The notes below the pieces were generated by a model, which searched no databases, had not been told where the DNA came from, and saw nothing but the letters and a program-made list of their open reading frames with translations. The position numbers and the translations under genes are program-made. Source: Cytobacillus oceanisediminis (GTDB taxonomy: Bacteria > Bacillota > Bacilli > Bacillales > Cytobacillaceae). Taken from it: a stretch of DNA of 64,000 nucleotides. Below, in pieces: positions 50,796 to 60,998 of the stretch. Position 1 is the stretch's first letter. Each line of letters opens with the position of its first letter. The DNA is taken from the NCBI RefSeq assembly GCF_004366035.1, contig NZ_SOEE01000001.1, positions 496,001-560,000 on the forward strand, in the 5' to 3' direction.

Positions 50796-53126
50796 CTATG
50801 GAAGCTGAACGGAAAAGGTTCCTGAATTTCCTTTAAAAACATAGGTAACCGCCCCTTGCTTATCGGTTCTCAGAACATGCACATTAAATTCTTTAAGCCT
50901 GCCCATTACATCATTATGAGGATGCCCATACCTGTTGTTTCTGCCTGCAGAAATAACAGCAATCCTCGGGTTAACAGCAGCCAGAAATGAATCTGTTGTG
51001 GAGGTTTTGCTTCCATGATGTGCAATTTTTAAAACATCAATTTTCAAATTGGGATAAGATTTAATAAGCTGACTTTCCCCCGTTTCCTCCAAATCTCCTG
51101 TAAACAGCCAGTTAAGGCCACCCACTTTGGCAAAAAGGACAATAGAGCCATCATTTTTCCCTGTATACACGTCCTTCATCCGATTTCCAAATGGAGACAA
51201 AACTTGAAATGCGGAATCTCCTATTGACCAGTTATCTCCAGCTTTAGTGAATGCAATATTGGCTTTTTTTAATTTAGCCTGAACAATCAAATCCTTTTCA
51301 TCCTCTGAGATTTCCGCCCCCTGCGAAATCACTACAGACTTTACCCTCATTTCCCTAATCACAGCTGATGCTCCTCCAATGTGATCCATATCCCCGTGAG
51401 TCAAAAAAAACTTATCTATTTTACTGATCCCTTTGCTTTTCAAAAATGGCACTACCGTGTCCTTTCCTGTTTCATAAGGATCGCTTCTCATCCTCCAATC
51501 CTCAGTGTCAAGCATAAGTGTGCCTCCAGCATCTATCAGATAATTCCCCTTTCCATATGGAAGCTTTATCAGAATGCTGTCCCCCTGCCCAACATCTATA
51601 AATGTAATTTCACCGGCAGGATTAAACACATTAGAAAAGTGCTGAATTAGTATGGCGAGGATTGGAAGCACACCGCTCTTGATAAGAACCTTTTTATTTT
51701 TTGACCTTTCCCAGCCGGCAAAGAATGCGGGAATCAGCAGCAGATAGACGATCAGCATAATCAGGGATGGCCTGCCAAGGACAATGGCCGAGTTAGGAAT
51801 GGCCGAAAGTGATTCAGCAATCCAATTTAGAAAACTGATGAGTTTTTCAAATACATTGAGCAATAAATCTGCTTTCCCCCCTGTTAATAAATCAAAAATG
51901 AAGAGAATCAACACCACCGGAAGGATTATGGAAGAATATAAAGGCACAAAAATCAGATTGGCAATTATGGAAATAATGGATACCTCATAAAAATGCCACA
52001 GAAGAATCGGAATGGCAGCCATCTGGCAAACAAAAGAAACTGCCAGGATAGCAGCGTATGACTCAGAAAATCTTTTGAGGATGATGGGAGCTGAGAGAAT
52101 AAGCGATAGAGCGACAGCAAATGACAGCTGAAACCCTGCATTATAGATGATATAAGGAGAGATAAAAAGGTAGCCAATAAACACAATAGAGATAACATCA
52201 GCTAGTTGAATAGGAGCCTTCAGCTTCTTTGCGAGCAAAACCACAAGCATCATAAACACAGCCCGCAGAACAGATGGTGCTGCCCCTGTCAATATTGCAT
52301 ATAAAGGCAAAACCAATAATAAGATGCTGGTCATTTTTTCTCTGGTGATTCCGGCGCGTATACCAGCAAGAAAGAACATCCCAGCAAGCATACCTACATG
52401 AAGGCCGGATATCGCAAGCAAATGGATAATTCCGATTTTCTGATAAGAAGCAATGGTAGTCTGATCAATAAAATCACGTTCGCCGAATACAAGGGCAATA
52501 GCCAGTGGAGCAGTCTGTTCAGGAAAATGATCCAGGAGATAATTAATTCCCATCTCTCTTATTTTTAAAATGGTTAATACGAGGCTGCTTTTACGGTAAC
52601 TGCAATCGGAGAGGTGTAACTGTTCTATTTCGAGGATCCAAAAGATACTGTTGTGGTTTAGATATTCCTGATAGCTGAAGGAATTAGGATTGGTGGATGT
52701 TGAAGGGGTCTGTAAGGTGCCATTTACCCGGCATGTCATCCCTGTTCCCAGGTGGTCTGTAAGGGCCTTTTTTTCTGTTTCAGATTTAATTTTATACCTG
52801 GCTGCCAGCTTTTCTTTTTTTTCGGCTAAATCAATAAAGACAGTAAGAAGGTCACCATCTATTTTGGCAGATTCTTTCATTGTTATTTCGAACTCGCTCT
52901 CATTTCCAGAAAGGCTTGTCCTGTTGTGTTCGGATGCAAATTCACTGCGCATGATTAAGGCAAGGTAAATCATTATCAGAATAGCGGCGTTTTTGGATGA
53001 TAAAATATTTCTTTTTAGGAGGAAAAAAGCCAGAAGAAAAAAAACGATAGCTATAGCAGGATGAAAAAAAGATGTCAAATTTCCCAGCAGCGAGGCAGCT
53101 GCTGCATAGATCCATCTGCCTTTCAT
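50796..53126 (-). CDS. comEC: Competence DNA channel protein ComEC
   Basis: Carries single-stranded DNA across the membrane during transformation; 776 residues. N-terminal membrane helices, an extracellular OB-type DUF4131 domain (about 75-200), the ComEC competence domain with about seven helices (AISGLHVGMLAGMFF, GAAPSVLRAVFMM), and a C-terminal metallo-beta-lactamase-like domain (DVGQGDSILIKLP, LTHGDMDHIGG, FTGDLEETGE). Start ATG 53126 with AAAGGAG upstream. The frame is intact, so DNA uptake may be functional. Confidence 0.95.
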   Translation of the reverse strand: MKGRWIYAAAASLLGNLTSFFHPAIAIVFFLLAFFLLKRNILSSKNAAILIMIYLALIMRSEFASEHNRTSLSGNESEFEITMKESAKIDGDLLTVFIDLAEKKEKLAARYKIKSETEKKALTDHLGTGMTCRVNGTLQTPSTSTNPNSFSYQEYLNHNSIFWILEIEQLHLSDCSYRKSSLVLTILKIREMGINYLLDHFPEQTAPLAIALVFGERDFIDQTTIASYQKIGIIHLLAISGLHVGMLAGMFFLAGIRAGITREKMTSILLLVLPLYAILTGAAPSVLRAVFMMLVVLLAKKLKAPIQLADVISIVFIGYLFISPYIIYNAGFQLSFAVALSLILSAPIILKRFSESYAAILAVSFVCQMAAIPILLWHFYEVSIISIIANLIFVPLYSSIILPVVLILFIFDLLTGGKADLLLNVFEKLISFLNWIAESLSAIPNSAIVLGRPSLIMLIVYLLLIPAFFAGWERSKNKKVLIKSGVLPILAILIQHFSNVFNPAGEITFIDVGQGDSILIKLPYGKGNYLIDAGGTLMLDTEDWRMRSDPYETGKDTVVPFLKSKGISKIDKFFLTHGDMDHIGGASAVIREMRVKSVVISQGAEISEDEKDLIVQAKLKKANIAFTKAGDNWSIGDSAFQVLSPFGNRMKDVYTGKNDGSIVLFAKVGGLNWLFTGDLEETGESQLIKSYPNLKIDVLKIAHHGSKTSTTDSFLAAVNPRIAVISAGRNNRYGHPHNDVMGRLKEFNVHVLRTDKQGAVTYVFKGNSGTFSVQLP

Positions 53127-53195
53127 ATCATTTGCTCCTTTAGTTTTTTGGAAGGAGTAAGACCTAATCATTTCAGGTGCCACTCCTTCAATGGT

Positions 53196-53759
53196 TTAAT
53201 TCTGAAAAAGCTTGTCCTTTGTTTCTTTATAGCCTTTCACCAAGTCCCGATCTTTTCCGCTTTTTTCAAGCTCATTTATTAGTTCTTCTATAAAATCACT
53301 TTTTTCTTGTTTGCTGTTATCAAAGGACACTTTTTCTGCTATTACCTGTACTGTTTTCACTCCAGCCTTTTCAAAGAGTTCAATTCCATACGGGTGATTT
53401 TTATAGTCCTGTGCGTAATAAACTGTTTTAATTCCTGACTGTATTATCGCTTTGCAGCATTGGAGGCATGGAAAATGAGTTACATATATTTCCGCATCAG
53501 TTGTAGGTACCCCGAATTTTGCACACTGTAAAATCGCATTCATTTCCGCATGAATGGTTCTGACACAATGGTTATCAATAACATAGCAGCCTTCATCAAT
53601 ACAATGTTCACCCCCGGCAATCGATCCATTATAGCCGCCGGCAATGATCCTCTTATCCCTTACAATGGTTGCGCCTACCGCAAGCCTTGTACAAGTGCTC
53701 CTTAAAGCAAGCAAATGGCTTTGCGCCATAAAATATTGGTTCCAGGAAATCCGATCCAT
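53196..53759 (-). CDS. comEB: dCMP deaminase-like ComEB
   Basis: Zinc deaminase of 187 residues. Zinc and catalytic motif TIHAEMNAIL and the second half PCLQCCKAI are present; a further zinc group is suggested by the insert GGEHCIDEGCYVIDNHC. It probably deaminates dCMP for dUMP supply, and is encoded between comEA and comEC although not needed for transformation. A short Lys/Glu tail extends beyond the core. Confidence 0.93.
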   Translation of the reverse strand: MDRISWNQYFMAQSHLLALRSTCTRLAVGATIVRDKRIIAGGYNGSIAGGEHCIDEGCYVIDNHCVRTIHAEMNAILQCAKFGVPTTDAEIYVTHFPCLQCCKAIIQSGIKTVYYAQDYKNHPYGIELFEKAGVKTVQVIAEKVSFDNSKQEKSDFIEELINELEKSGKDRDLVKGYKETKDKLFQN

Positions 53760-53876
53760 CTTGCAGTCTCTCCCCTTCCGTCTTTTGCTCAGGCGTATAT
53801 GCCCTGGAATTCAAAAACATAGCTTTTTCTCTCAATAAGTGTAAGCCTCAAGCTCGTTAAGGTCAATGAAATGAAA

Positions 53877-54518
53877 TTATTTTACACTAATATGTTCTTT
53901 GAGTTTTTCAAAGGTCTTCTCTCCTATCCCTGATATTAATTTCAAGTCCGCAATATCCTTAAAGGATCCATTTGTCTCGCGGTGTTCAATTATGGCTGCA
54001 GCCTTAGACGGGCCGATACCCGGCAACATCTGCAGTTCCGATTCATTGGCTTGGTTTAAATTTATCTTTCCGTTATCTTGCTGTCCCCTCACCTCGATAT
54101 TTTCATATCCGACTGCGGCCTCCTCGAGAACTTCGCCCTTTTCCGGAACATATATGACCATTTCATCCGTAATATTGAGGGCAAAATTGATTTTAGTTCC
54201 ATCTGCTTTATCAGTCAGTCCGCCTGCTTTTTCCAGCAGGTCTATCACCCTGTCACCTTCTGCCGCTTCGTATACTCCCGGCTTTTGCACAGCACCTTTA
54301 ATATCTGCCTTCATTGGCTGTGGCATCTGTCCAGCCTGTTCATCACTTTCTGTTTCTATTTCTTTATCATCACCTTCATTTTCCTTTAATTGAACTGCCT
54401 GTTCAATCCCAGGAACTTCAGCCTCTTGAACAGGCATGAAAAAATAATAGAGGAAGGCAGCCAATGCAATGGCGGCTCCTGCAAAGTAAATTTTATGTGT
54501 TTTTATCCATTCAGGCAT
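53877..54518 (-). CDS. comEA: Competence DNA receptor ComEA
   Basis: Membrane-anchored DNA-binding protein for DNA uptake; 213 residues. One helix at about 10-28 (IYFAGAAIALAAFLYYFF), an acidic linker, a SLBB domain (about 78-135; DIKGAVQKPGVYEAAEGDRV), and a tandem helix-hairpin-helix domain at the end (INLNQANESELQMLPGIGPS, LKLISGIGEKTFEKL). Start ATG 54518 with AAAGGAT upstream. It is divergent from comER, 89 bp away. Confidence 0.95.
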   Translation of the reverse strand: MPEWIKTHKIYFAGAAIALAAFLYYFFMPVQEAEVPGIEQAVQLKENEGDDKEIETESDEQAGQMPQPMKADIKGAVQKPGVYEAAEGDRVIDLLEKAGGLTDKADGTKINFALNITDEMVIYVPEKGEVLEEAAVGYENIEVRGQQDNGKINLNQANESELQMLPGIGPSKAAAIIEHRETNGSFKDIADLKLISGIGEKTFEKLKEHISVK

Positions 54519-54607
54519 TAAGGATCGATCCTTTCTTTTTGGAATAAATGTGTTTTTGATACATATCGTTATATGAGAGAGCTTGCTTTTGAAGGAGGGA
54601 TAAAGCA

Positions 54608-55432
54608 ATGAAAATCGGAATAATTGGCACAGGTAACATGGGGAGGATACTGACCGAGGCTTTCCTTGATGGCGGAACCGTTTCCCCATCCTCCATGACA
54701 ATTACCAATCGGACAGCGGCAAAAGCGATGGAAATAAAGGAAACTCATCTGGATATTACCGTTGTAAATAACGCAAGAGAGGCAGCACATCGTTCTTCAC
54801 TTATCTTTATTTGTGTAAAGCCTCATGATGTGTATAATGTCGTTCAGGACATTTTGCCGTTCCTGTCAAAAGATAAATGTGTAGTTTCAATAACCAGCCC
54901 TATAAGTGTAAAACAGCTTGAATCTATTCTGCCCTGTTCAGCAGCCAGGGCGATTCCAAGCATAACAAATCGGGCCTTATCAGGGGTTTCGCTATTATCA
55001 TTCGGTGAACAGTGCAGCGAGCATTGGAAAGGGATACTTCATAAGCTTTTTGAAAGCATCTCCACGCCTGTCTTTATCGAGGAAAATATTACCCGGGTTT
55101 CTTCGGATATTGTCAGCTGCGGACCTGCCTTTTTCAGCTATTTGACACAGCGCTTCATCAATGCGGCAGTTACAGAAACGGAGATTGATAATGAAACAGC
55201 TACAAAGCTTGCAGGAGAGATGCTGATCGGACTTGGGGATTTACTGAAAAAGGGTTTTTATACATTGCCGACACTACAGGAGAAGGTATGCGTCAAAGGA
55301 GGAATTACAGGAGAGGGAATTAAAATTCTCGAAAGCGAGCTTGGCACAATATTTGAGCACTTATTCCAGGCAACACATTCCAAGTATGACGAAGATCTTG
55401 TTGAGGTAAAAAAACAGTATTCTCTTCATTAG
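54608..55432 (+). CDS. comER: ComER, pyrroline-5-carboxylate reductase-like protein
   Basis: A 274-residue NADP-dependent oxidoreductase of the ProC family: Rossmann motif GIIGTGNMGRI at residues 3-13, IFICVKPHDV, and the C-terminal CVKGGITGEGI. It is divergent from comEA as in B. subtilis, where its role in competence is dispensable; it may act in proline metabolism or sporulation. GAAGGAGGG precedes the ATG. Confidence 0.93.
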   Translation: MKIGIIGTGNMGRILTEAFLDGGTVSPSSMTITNRTAAKAMEIKETHLDITVVNNAREAAHRSSLIFICVKPHDVYNVVQDILPFLSKDKCVVSITSPISVKQLESILPCSAARAIPSITNRALSGVSLLSFGEQCSEHWKGILHKLFESISTPVFIEENITRVSSDIVSCGPAFFSYLTQRFINAAVTETEIDNETATKLAGEMLIGLGDLLKKGFYTLPTLQEKVCVKGGITGEGIKILESELGTIFEHLFQATHSKYDEDLVEVKKQYSLH

Positions 55433-55472
55433 CTATTCGATGTTAATGGAAATAATCCTTCTTTTTTCTAAA

Positions 55473-55508
55473 AAAACAGCCGGATTGCTTCAGACAATCC
55501 GGCTGTTA
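55473..55508. terminator. Bidirectional terminator between comER and yqeM
   Basis: Perfect 12-bp arms ACAGCCGGATTG and CAATCCGGCTGT around CTTCAGA, with an A tract on the left and T/A-rich sequence on the right. Confidence 0.85.
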
Positions 55509-55514
55509 TATATA

Positions 55515-56264
55515 TTAATTCCTTTTCTTTGCAATAAAAATAATTCGTTCAGCCTGACTGCCTGGAGGGCCCTCTTCAAAATCTGCTGAAATGTCAAGCA
55601 GTTCAAATCCGCATTCCCTAAGCCAGCTTTCATATTGATCAATAGGATACGTACGCTGGAAGTGCAGTTCGTCATAGCGGTTATACTTTCCCGTTTCTTC
55701 TTCCAGAACAAAAAATGAAAGATCATGCTCTACAGAATTAGGATATTCCCCCTGATAGCTGTGCCAGATATATGAAATTTCTTCATCATTTTCAGCAAAT
55801 GTCTGGTTCATAAATATCTGCATGATTTTATAAATGGAGTGGACATCAAATATAAAAAGACCCTCACTTTTCAAATGGGTGTGGACCCGCAAAAAAGTGT
55901 CTTTCACCTCTGATTCCGTCTCCAGATAATTTAAAGAATCACAAAAAATGCCAATAATATCAAATTCGCTGAATCCTTCAAGTTCTGCCATGTTCTGCAG
56001 GTAAAAGGGGATTTGCAGACCGTTCTCTTCCGCCTTTGCCTGTGCTACTGCCAGCATATCCTCTGATAAGTCCACACCTGTAACATCATACCCCTGTTTC
56101 CTTAGCCTTATTGAAAGCTGGCCTGTGCCGCAGGCAAGATCCAGAAGTTTTTTGCCGGGCACATTAAATTTTGCATGCTTTTCATTGACCATTTTAATCC
56201 AGCTGTCATAAGGGACATCTTCCATCAGTCTGTCATAGAGATAAGCGAACTTTCCATAGCTCAT
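55515..56264 (-). CDS. yqeM: SAM-dependent methyltransferase YqeM
   Basis: A 249-residue class I methyltransferase: LLDLACGTGQLSIRL (motif I), VTGVDLSEDMLAVA (motif II), FDIIGIFCDSLNYL (motif IV). Its substrate is not known. It overlaps rsfS by four bases (ATGA) as the last gene of the yqeG operon. Confidence 0.92.
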   Translation of the reverse strand: MSYGKFAYLYDRLMEDVPYDSWIKMVNEKHAKFNVPGKKLLDLACGTGQLSIRLRKQGYDVTGVDLSEDMLAVAQAKAEENGLQIPFYLQNMAELEGFSEFDIIGIFCDSLNYLETESEVKDTFLRVHTHLKSEGLFIFDVHSIYKIMQIFMNQTFAENDEEISYIWHSYQGEYPNSVEHDLSFFVLEEETGKYNRYDELHFQRTYPIDQYESWLRECGFELLDISADFEEGPPGSQAERIIFIAKKRN

Positions 56265-56617
56265 TGGTTAAGCATGCCCTGAACGTTCTCGATCGGTGCA
56301 TCGCCCCAAAGTCTTTCCAGATTATAATAGCTTCTTTCATCCTTATGGAAAATATGAGCAACTATATCACCCATATCAACTAGAATCCACCTTGCTTCAT
56401 CAAAACCTTCCATTCTTTTAACAGCAAACCCATGTTCTTCAGATTTTTCTTTCATTTCCCTAGCAATGGCCTGCACTTGTTTATCAGAGTTGCCGTGGCA
56501 AATTACAAAGTAGTCTGAAATCAGGGAAATGCCTTTCATATTAAGTACCGTTATATCTTCTGCCCGTTTATCATCCGCTGCTCTAACTGCTGTCATCAGC
56601 AATGTATTTTCATTCAT
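56261..56617 (-). CDS. rsfS: Ribosomal silencing factor RsfS
   Basis: A 118-residue factor that binds L14 and prevents subunit joining in poor nutrition. Conserved segments: AEDITVLNMKGISLISDYFVI, GNSDKQVQAIA, EARWILVDMGDIVAHIF and YNLERLWGDA. It is four bases from yqeK and overlaps yqeM. Confidence 0.96.
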   Translation of the reverse strand: MNENTLLMTAVRAADDKRAEDITVLNMKGISLISDYFVICHGNSDKQVQAIAREMKEKSEEHGFAVKRMEGFDEARWILVDMGDIVAHIFHKDERSYYNLERLWGDAPIENVQGMLNQ

Positions 56618-56621
56618 CTAA

Positions 56622-57188
56622 TCAGTCCTCCTTAGTCATTACAAGGTCATTATAAGTTTGGAAGGACGCTGGAAAAACCGGCTGCCCTTTTTTCATTAAA
56701 AACATGATGGTATTTTGGACGGCCTTGCTTAAGGCCTTATCCAGATTTGTTTCCGCTAAATCACGTACTTCATCAACACCTGGAAAATGCCTTCCAGGTT
56801 CAATATAATCCGCAAGATATATGATCTTTTCAAGAAGTGCCATTCCCGGCCTGCCTGAAGTATGATACCTTATGGCATCCAAAACCTCTTTATCATTAAT
56901 TCCTGCTTCTTTCTCCGTCAGAAAAGCACCGACGGGAGCATGCCAAAGTTCACTATTGTACTCCAAAAGCTCACTTGGCATTCCTTCCTTAAGGATAATT
57001 TCCCTCAGTTCTTCCTTAGGACGGAATTTAGCATAATCATGAAAAATGGCCGCAAGTTCCGCTTTCTTTGTATCAGCACCATATTTCGCTGCAAGGTTAA
57101 TGGCTGTTTCCATCACCCCTACTGTGTGAAGGTAGCGATGTTCAGTCAGCTGTTCCCTTACAATTGCAAGAGCCTGTTCACGATTCAT
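56622..57188 (-). CDS. yqeK: HD-domain Ap4A hydrolase YqeK
   Basis: Symmetrical bis(5'-nucleosyl)-tetraphosphatase of the HD superfamily; 188 residues. Metal-ligand motifs: [23 protein letters not shown] and WHAPVGAF, then [11 protein letters not shown]. It hydrolyses Ap4A to two ADP. Its start overlaps nadD by 11 bases, giving a coupled pair. Confidence 0.94.
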   Translation of the reverse strand: MNREQALAIVREQLTEHRYLHTVGVMETAINLAAKYGADTKKAELAAIFHDYAKFRPKEELREIILKEGMPSELLEYNSELWHAPVGAFLTEKEAGINDKEVLDAIRYHTSGRPGMALLEKIIYLADYIEPGRHFPGVDEVRDLAETNLDKALSKAVQNTIMFLMKKGQPVFPASFQTYNDLVMTKED

Positions 57189-57747
57189 ATAAATGATTCT
57201 CCTTTATAAAACTCCTTATAGCATCCGGTACCAGATACCGAATAGTTCCGCCTTCCTTTATACGGCTTCTGATCATACTCGAGGATATCCCCATTTCCGG
57301 AACGTCAGCATAAAGAATCGGATACGGAGTCTGCAAATTGTAAGATGGCCTCCTCACTCCTATAAAGGTAATCAATTTAAGAAGTTTGTCAATGTTATGC
57401 CATTTGGGCAGATACTCAACCATGTCAGCTCCAATAATAAAATAAAATTGCGTTTGAGGATAGTTTTCCTTCAAAATCCTGATTGTATCGTAGGTAAATG
57501 AAGGGCCATCGCGCTCCAGCTCAATCAATTCCAATTTAAAGCCGGGATGGCTCTGTAATGCCAGTTTCAGCATTTTTGTACGATCACCGCTGCTGACATT
57601 ATCAGACCTCTTTTTATGGGGAGGTTCATGGTTCGGCATAAACCAGATTTCATCCAAACCATGAGAAGACATTACCTCATTCGCGATAATGAGATGGCCT
57701 ATATGAGGCGGATTAAAGGTCCCTCCAAGTATGCCTACCTTTTCCAT
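57178..57747 (-). CDS. nadD: Nicotinate-nucleotide adenylyltransferase NadD
   Basis: Makes NaAD from NaMN and ATP, an essential step to NAD. Length 189 residues. Nucleotide motif [11 protein letters not shown] (8-18) and the second motif [10 protein letters not shown]. It lies 39 bp after yhbY. Confidence 0.97.
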   Translation of the reverse strand: MEKVGILGGTFNPPHIGHLIIANEVMSSHGLDEIWFMPNHEPPHKKRSDNVSSGDRTKMLKLALQSHPGFKLELIELERDGPSFTYDTIRILKENYPQTQFYFIIGADMVEYLPKWHNIDKLLKLITFIGVRRPSYNLQTPYPILYADVPEMGISSSMIRSRIKEGGTIRYLVPDAIRSFIKENHLYES

Positions 57748-57786
57748 TTACTCTCCTCCATACTTCCAGTTTTACGCTTAAGAAAC

Positions 57787-58077
57787 TTACGGCAAGTCGA
57801 TTTGTTTGTTTTCTTTCGATTCTTTATATAAAACAATTATATTCCCGATGATTTGTACAACATCAGCCTTTGTGCCTTTTGACAGCTGCTGCGCCACCGT
57901 ATCCCTGTCTTCTTCACAGTTTTGAAGAATTGAAATCTTTAATAATTCACGGGCTTCCAGTGCTTCTCCTACTTGTTTAATCATATTTTCATTTACCCCG
58001 CCCTTTCCTACTTGGAAAATCGGGTTTAAATGATGGGCTTTTGATCGTAAAAAACGTTTTTGCTTTCCTGTTAGCAT
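57787..58077 (-). CDS. yhbY: Ribosome assembly RNA-binding protein YhbY
   Basis: A 96-residue CRM-domain protein that binds pre-50S rRNA. Conserved: LTGKQKRFLRSKAHHLNPIF, QVGKGGVNENMI and LLKISILQN. Known as yqeI in B. subtilis. It overlaps the aroE stop by seven bases. Confidence 0.95.
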   Translation of the reverse strand: MLTGKQKRFLRSKAHHLNPIFQVGKGGVNENMIKQVGEALEARELLKISILQNCEEDRDTVAQQLSKGTKADVVQIIGNIIVLYKESKENKQIDLP

Positions 58078-58910
58078 GATAATCCTCCCAGCTGATTTAA
58101 AACTTTATGTCTCATTCTTTCAATATCAGGTCCAATGCCAGTCCACATCTCGAAAGCAAGTGCACCCTGATATACAAACATATCGATCCCATTCTGAATT
58201 CCCGCACCCTTTTCAGCAGCTTCCATCAGAAGCTTTGTTTCAAGCGGGTTGTATATGATATCACTTACAAAAGCTCCAGGCTTAAGCTTATGTATTGAAA
58301 GTGGGCTATGGCCAATTTCCGGATGCATCCCTATCGATGTAGTCTGAACTATAAGATCGTATGTCTCGAGGCTTTCCTCCGCGTCCTGTCTGCTCAGCAC
58401 TTGCGCTTGAATCTGAAATGGGCAGTCATTAATAATTTGTTCCGCCCTTTTTGGAGTCCGATTACAAATATCCAGAAGCTCAGGACCTTCTTTGGCAATT
58501 GTAAAATAAATGGCTCTTGCAGCTCCGCCTGCCCCTACTATGAGCACTTTTTTGTTTTTAATTGGCTGTTTTTGATTCAGCAGGCCTTTTACATACCCGC
58601 TCCCATCCGTATTATAGCCTATTAGCTTTCCATCCTGATTGACTACTGTATTTACTGCTCCAATAGCCTCTGCCAGGGGATCCAGTTCATCTAAAAGAGG
58701 GATGATAGCCTCCTTATGCGGTACTGTAACATTAAATCCCGCAATGCCCATTGCTCTGAACCCTTTAATAGCATCCGTCAGATTTCCCCTGGATATATGG
58801 AATGGCTGATAATGTGCATCAAGACTGTAAGCGGTAAATAGATCATTGTGCATAGCGGGGGACATTGAATGGGAAATCGGGTCCCCAATCACCCCAAACA
58901 GCTTTTTCAA
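58071..58910 (-). CDS. aroE: Shikimate dehydrogenase (NADP+)
   Basis: Reduces 3-dehydroshikimate to shikimate in aromatic amino-acid synthesis; 279 residues. Substrate site DPISHSMSPAMHN, catalytic lysine and helix NVTVPHKE, NADP loop VGAGGAARAI and NRTPKRAEQ. It lies 46 bp downstream of yqeH. Confidence 0.97.
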   Translation of the reverse strand: MKKLFGVIGDPISHSMSPAMHNDLFTAYSLDAHYQPFHISRGNLTDAIKGFRAMGIAGFNVTVPHKEAIIPLLDELDPLAEAIGAVNTVVNQDGKLIGYNTDGSGYVKGLLNQKQPIKNKKVLIVGAGGAARAIYFTIAKEGPELLDICNRTPKRAEQIINDCPFQIQAQVLSRQDAEESLETYDLIVQTTSIGMHPEIGHSPLSIHKLKPGAFVSDIIYNPLETKLLMEAAEKGAGIQNGIDMFVYQGALAFEMWTGIGPDIERMRHKVLNQLGGLSC

Positions 58911-58956
58911 AATTCCTCACCCCTTTGAAAAGCATAAGCAGCTGCAGGTCCACAGC

Positions 58957-60063
58957 CTAAATCAAAGACTTCCTTATCATGGCATGAACACCTTTAGGAA
59001 CATAAGCAGCTACTTTGGCCCCGCCTTCATTTACAGTAATCCAGCCAAGTCCTGAAAAAACGATATCTGTTTTTGGTTCTTTTATTGTGAATTCATGTTT
59101 CACAAGCTCCGGGAAGGTTTCCATTTGTTCTTCCCTTGGGGGTGTGAGCATCTCTCCCGCATGATTCCGATACAGCTCATCGGCCTTTTCCGTTTTGGTG
59201 CGGTGAATAGTCAGCTCATTGGAGAAATGGCAAACAAATGAACGTCGGCCACCGGCCATGTAGTCAAATCTTGCCAGACCGCCAAAGAACAGAGTCTGCT
59301 CTTCATTCAGCTGGTAAACCTTAGGCTTAATTTCCTTTTTAGGTGTAATAACCTTTAAATCCCTTTTATCTACATAGTGGGCCATTTGGTGATGGTTTAT
59401 TATACCTGGCGTATCTACTAAAGCTTTTCCGTCAGATAAAGGTATTTCGATGATATCAAGGGTTGTGCCAGGGAAGTGGGAAGTTGTGATGACATCGCCC
59501 TCACCTGTTACTTCCTTTAATATACGGTTGATGAATGTGGATTTACCTACATTTGTACACCCTACTACATACACATCTTTTCCTTCCCGATAATGGTCGA
59601 TAGCTGCTGCAATCTCGTTAATGGAGTACCCTTTTGCAGCACTTGCCAGATAGACTTCTTCCGGTTTTAAACCCAGCTGTTTTGATTCCTGCTTCATCCA
59701 GTTAATCAGCTTGTTTGTTTTCACCGACTTTGGCAGAAGGTCAACTTTGTTTCCTACAAGCAGGATTTTATTGTTGCCTACAAAACGGTGGAGCCCAGGA
59801 AGCCAGCTCCCGTTAAAATCAAAGATGTCCACAATCTTCACGATAAGTGCATCACTTTGTCCAATTTCATTCAGGATCTTAAGAAAATCATCATCAGTCA
59901 AGCTTACATCCTGAACTTCATTATAATGTTTCAGTCTAAAACAGCGCTGGCAAATAATCGTTTCCTTCTGCAGAGCTGAATGAGGAGCATAGCCCAGCTC
60001 CTCAGGATTTTCTGTTTGAACTTTTACTCCACAGCCTATGCAAACAAATTGATCTTCACTCAC
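58957..60063 (-). CDS. yqeH: Ribosome biogenesis GTPase YqeH
   Basis: Circularly permuted GTPase for 30S assembly; 368 residues. An N-terminal zinc finger has C8, C11, C38 and C41. The G motifs appear in permuted order: NKVDLLP (G4), SAAKG (G5), GCTNVGKST (G1), then DTPGI (G3). A C-terminal domain may bind RNA. Start GTG 60063 with GGGAGG eight bases upstream; three bases after the yqeG stop. Confidence 0.96.
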   Translation of the reverse strand: MSEDQFVCIGCGVKVQTENPEELGYAPHSALQKETIICQRCFRLKHYNEVQDVSLTDDDFLKILNEIGQSDALIVKIVDIFDFNGSWLPGLHRFVGNNKILLVGNKVDLLPKSVKTNKLINWMKQESKQLGLKPEEVYLASAAKGYSINEIAAAIDHYREGKDVYVVGCTNVGKSTFINRILKEVTGEGDVITTSHFPGTTLDIIEIPLSDGKALVDTPGIINHHQMAHYVDKRDLKVITPKKEIKPKVYQLNEEQTLFFGGLARFDYMAGGRRSFVCHFSNELTIHRTKTEKADELYRNHAGEMLTPPREEQMETFPELVKHEFTIKEPKTDIVFSGLGWITVNEGGAKVAAYVPKGVHAMIRKSLI

Positions 60064-60066
60064 TTC

Positions 60067-60582
60067 TTAATCCTCCCACTGAATCATTCCTTTTTTTCTG
60101 AACCAATTTAATATTCGTCTTTCTACAAGCCGGTTAAATTTTGTAAAAAATCCGTCAGTTTGGGCGACAGGCACGACCAAAATAGTATGGAAGCCGCTTC
60201 TGTTCCCCCCCAGGACGTCAGTCAGCAATTGATCACCAATCACAACGGTTTCTTCTTTTCTCAGCCCCATCTCTGATAGAGCTCTTCGGAAGGCCCTGCC
60301 CATTGGCTTTCTTGCCTGGTAGATAAATGGAATCTCAAGGGGGTGGGAAAAAGCCTTAACCCGATTTTCATTATTATTTGACACAATGGTAACCTTAATG
60401 TTGCTTTGCTTCATTTCTTCAAACCAGCTAATCAGCTTCGGTGTAGCATTTGGCCTGTCCCATTCAACTAGTGTATTGTCCAGGTCCGTGATAATTCCTT
60501 TGACTCCTTTTTCCTTTAAACTGTGGGGAGTTATTTCAAATATACTTTTAACATGCTGATCAGGCAAAAAATGCTTTAACAC
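60067..60582 (-). CDS. yqeG: YqeG family HAD IIIA-type phosphatase
   Basis: A 171-residue HAD hydrolase. Motif I GIITDLDNTLVEWD, motif II VTIVSNNNENR, lysine region RKPMGRAF and motif III VVIGDQLLTDVLGG. It resembles phosphatidylglycerophosphatase GEP4 of eukaryotes, but its bacterial substrate is unproven. Start GTG 60582 with GAGGTG eight bases upstream. First gene of the yqeG-yqeM operon. Confidence 0.94.
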   Translation of the reverse strand: MLKHFLPDQHVKSIFEITPHSLKEKGVKGIITDLDNTLVEWDRPNATPKLISWFEEMKQSNIKVTIVSNNNENRVKAFSHPLEIPFIYQARKPMGRAFRRALSEMGLRKEETVVIGDQLLTDVLGGNRSGFHTILVVPVAQTDGFFTKFNRLVERRILNWFRKKGMIQWED

Positions 60583-60891
60583 TATATTTACACCTCAATC
60601 ATATATTCGTATGGTCCAACAATATTGTTCCTCAGCCCTCAAATACCTAACGGGCTTTATTAATAATTAGTTGCATCAGGGTTTTCACTATGGAAAAACA
60701 CCGATTTTATCATACCCAATTTCATCCGCTCTTTCAAAATAAAAACTGGAGGATACAATCCCAGCTGTTCTATTTTATACGATTCCACAAAATGGGGAAA
60801 GACAATCAAAGCTCAGTATATTTCTATGGAATAGATATTATTTATTCTTAAAATAAAAATTTTTCGACAAAAAACAACCGCTCTCCAACCC

Positions 60892-60990
60892 TGTGGATAA
60901 CTTTATGCACATAATCCAATATGATTTTTATACTTTTTCCCTTTTTATAAACAAAATAATCACAGGTTATCCACGGTTTCCTGTGGATAA
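60892..60990. promoter_or_regulatory. DnaA box cluster upstream of sda
   Basis: TGTGGATAA at 60892-60900 and 60982-60990 (both perfect, reverse orientation), TTATGCACA at 60903-60911 and TTATCCACG at 60967-60975 (each one mismatch to TTATCCACA). DnaA control of sda is established in B. subtilis. Confidence 0.88.
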
Positions 60991-60998
60991 GAGAACAG